Below are positions 41,664-42,305 of a stretch of 42,305 bases of DNA, one piece after another (the first letter of the stretch is position 1; every line of letters starts with the position of its first letter). Position numbers and translations under genes: made by a program. This stretch comes from Betaproteobacteria bacterium (GTDB taxonomy: Bacteria > Pseudomonadota > Gammaproteobacteria > Burkholderiales > Burkholderiaceae_C): the NCBI GenBank assembly GCA_010030205.1, contig RGQD01000005.1:1-42305 (forward strand). The letters run 5' to 3'. Under the pieces are notes generated by a model. That model did no database searches, was not told the DNA's origin, and worked only from the letters and a program-made list of their open reading frames with translations.

Positions 41664-42305
41664 TTGGACTCAGTACTGCCCATTGCCAAAAAGTTGCTGT
41701 CACACGGCCATGCACTCGTCGTAAGACACCCGCGTCGGTTCAGCGCCGTGCTGATTGCGTTGCTGGGGGGCTTCGCGGTGACGGCGTTCGGCATTGCACC
41801 CCTGGCGCCTGATGCCGCAAATTTGCCGCAACATCTGGTCAGCGAAACTCTGCAGGTTCCAGGTCTCGATCGTCAACTGGTCGAACTGGCAGAGAAAACT
41901 CTCGAACTCAACCGCAGCGGCCTGACCCGCAGTCAGGACACTGCCGACAGCCTGCTGCGTCGCCTCGGGGTCAATGACCCATCCGCAGCCGCGTTCCTGC
42001 GCGTGGACCGCAATGCCAGGCTGCTGGTCGAAGGTTCGCCTGGAAAAATGATTCAGGTTCGAAGCGCAGCCGATGGTACGCTGATCGAACTGGTCGCCAG
42101 ATTCCCTTCGCTCGACGCCTCTCGAGCAACCAGCCATTTCACCCGACTGACCGTAAAGCGAGCACAAGGCGAGCTTCGAGCCGCACTCGAAACTGCCGCG
42201 CTAGTGCCACAAGTCCGCTTGGGTAGTGGCACTGTGCGCAGTTCACTGTGGGCAGCCACTGACGACGCAAGACTGCCTGATGCGATCGCCATGCAGCTGG
42301 TTGAT
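41664..42305 (+). CDS. M23-family metallopeptidase, N-terminal part (cut by right window edge)
   Basis: Plus frame open to the window edge: LDSVLPIAKKLLSHGHALVVRHPRRFSAVLIALLGGFAVTAFGIAPLAPDAANLPQHLVSETL...SQDTADSLLRRLGVNDPSAAAFLR...GTVRSSLWAATDDARLPDAIAMQLVD; resembles the N-terminal region of MepM/M23 proteins divergent from tyrS. Start codon uncertain (TTG 41664 or downstream GTG). Confidence 0.75.
   Translation, partial: MDSVLPIAKKLLSHGHALVVRHPRRFSAVLIALLGGFAVTAFGIAPLAPDAANLPQHLVSETLQVPGLDRQLVELAEKTLELNRSGLTRSQDTADSLLRRLGVNDPSAAAFLRVDRNARLLVEGSPGKMIQVRSAADGTLIELVARFPSLDASRATSHFTRLTVKRAQGELRAALETAALVPQVRLGSGTVRSSLWAATDDARLPDAIAMQLVD

Overview
This 42.3-kb, GC-rich window looks like a betaproteobacterial chromosome, probably Burkholderiales judging by gene content and order (inference). 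Nearly all of it is assignable housekeeping or transport sequence: pgi (left edge); the mlaFED-mlaA-mlaC-mlaB lipid-asymmetry operon; gltBD; a HUH/Y1 REP-associated transposase (RAYT) 3 nt behind dgt; aroB-aroK; a ~1035-aa Ig-like-repeat lipoprotein gene between aroK and pilQ; pilMNOPQ; mrcA; cyaY; lptM-lysA; a Crp/Fnr regulator divergent from an acyl-CoA ligase + livGHMKF cluster that also carries a 99-aa unknown protein and a second, P-loop-degenerate AMP-ligase homologue; an orphan Bug-type binding protein; dtd; tyrS; and the start of an M23 peptidase (right edge). No CRISPR array, rRNA, tRNA or prophage was seen. The most notable observations are: (i) livG and the normally essential tyrS both appear to carry short out-of-frame internal deletions about 8 kb apart; (ii) the atypical ligase plus small-protein pair in the liv cluster; (iii) hairpin-rich and repeated spacers between the liv genes; (iv) a RAYT embedded in the aro-dgt gene string; (v) a repeat-rich lipoprotein placed within the pil-aro locus. 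All calls come from reading translations and DNA by eye; no database search was run.
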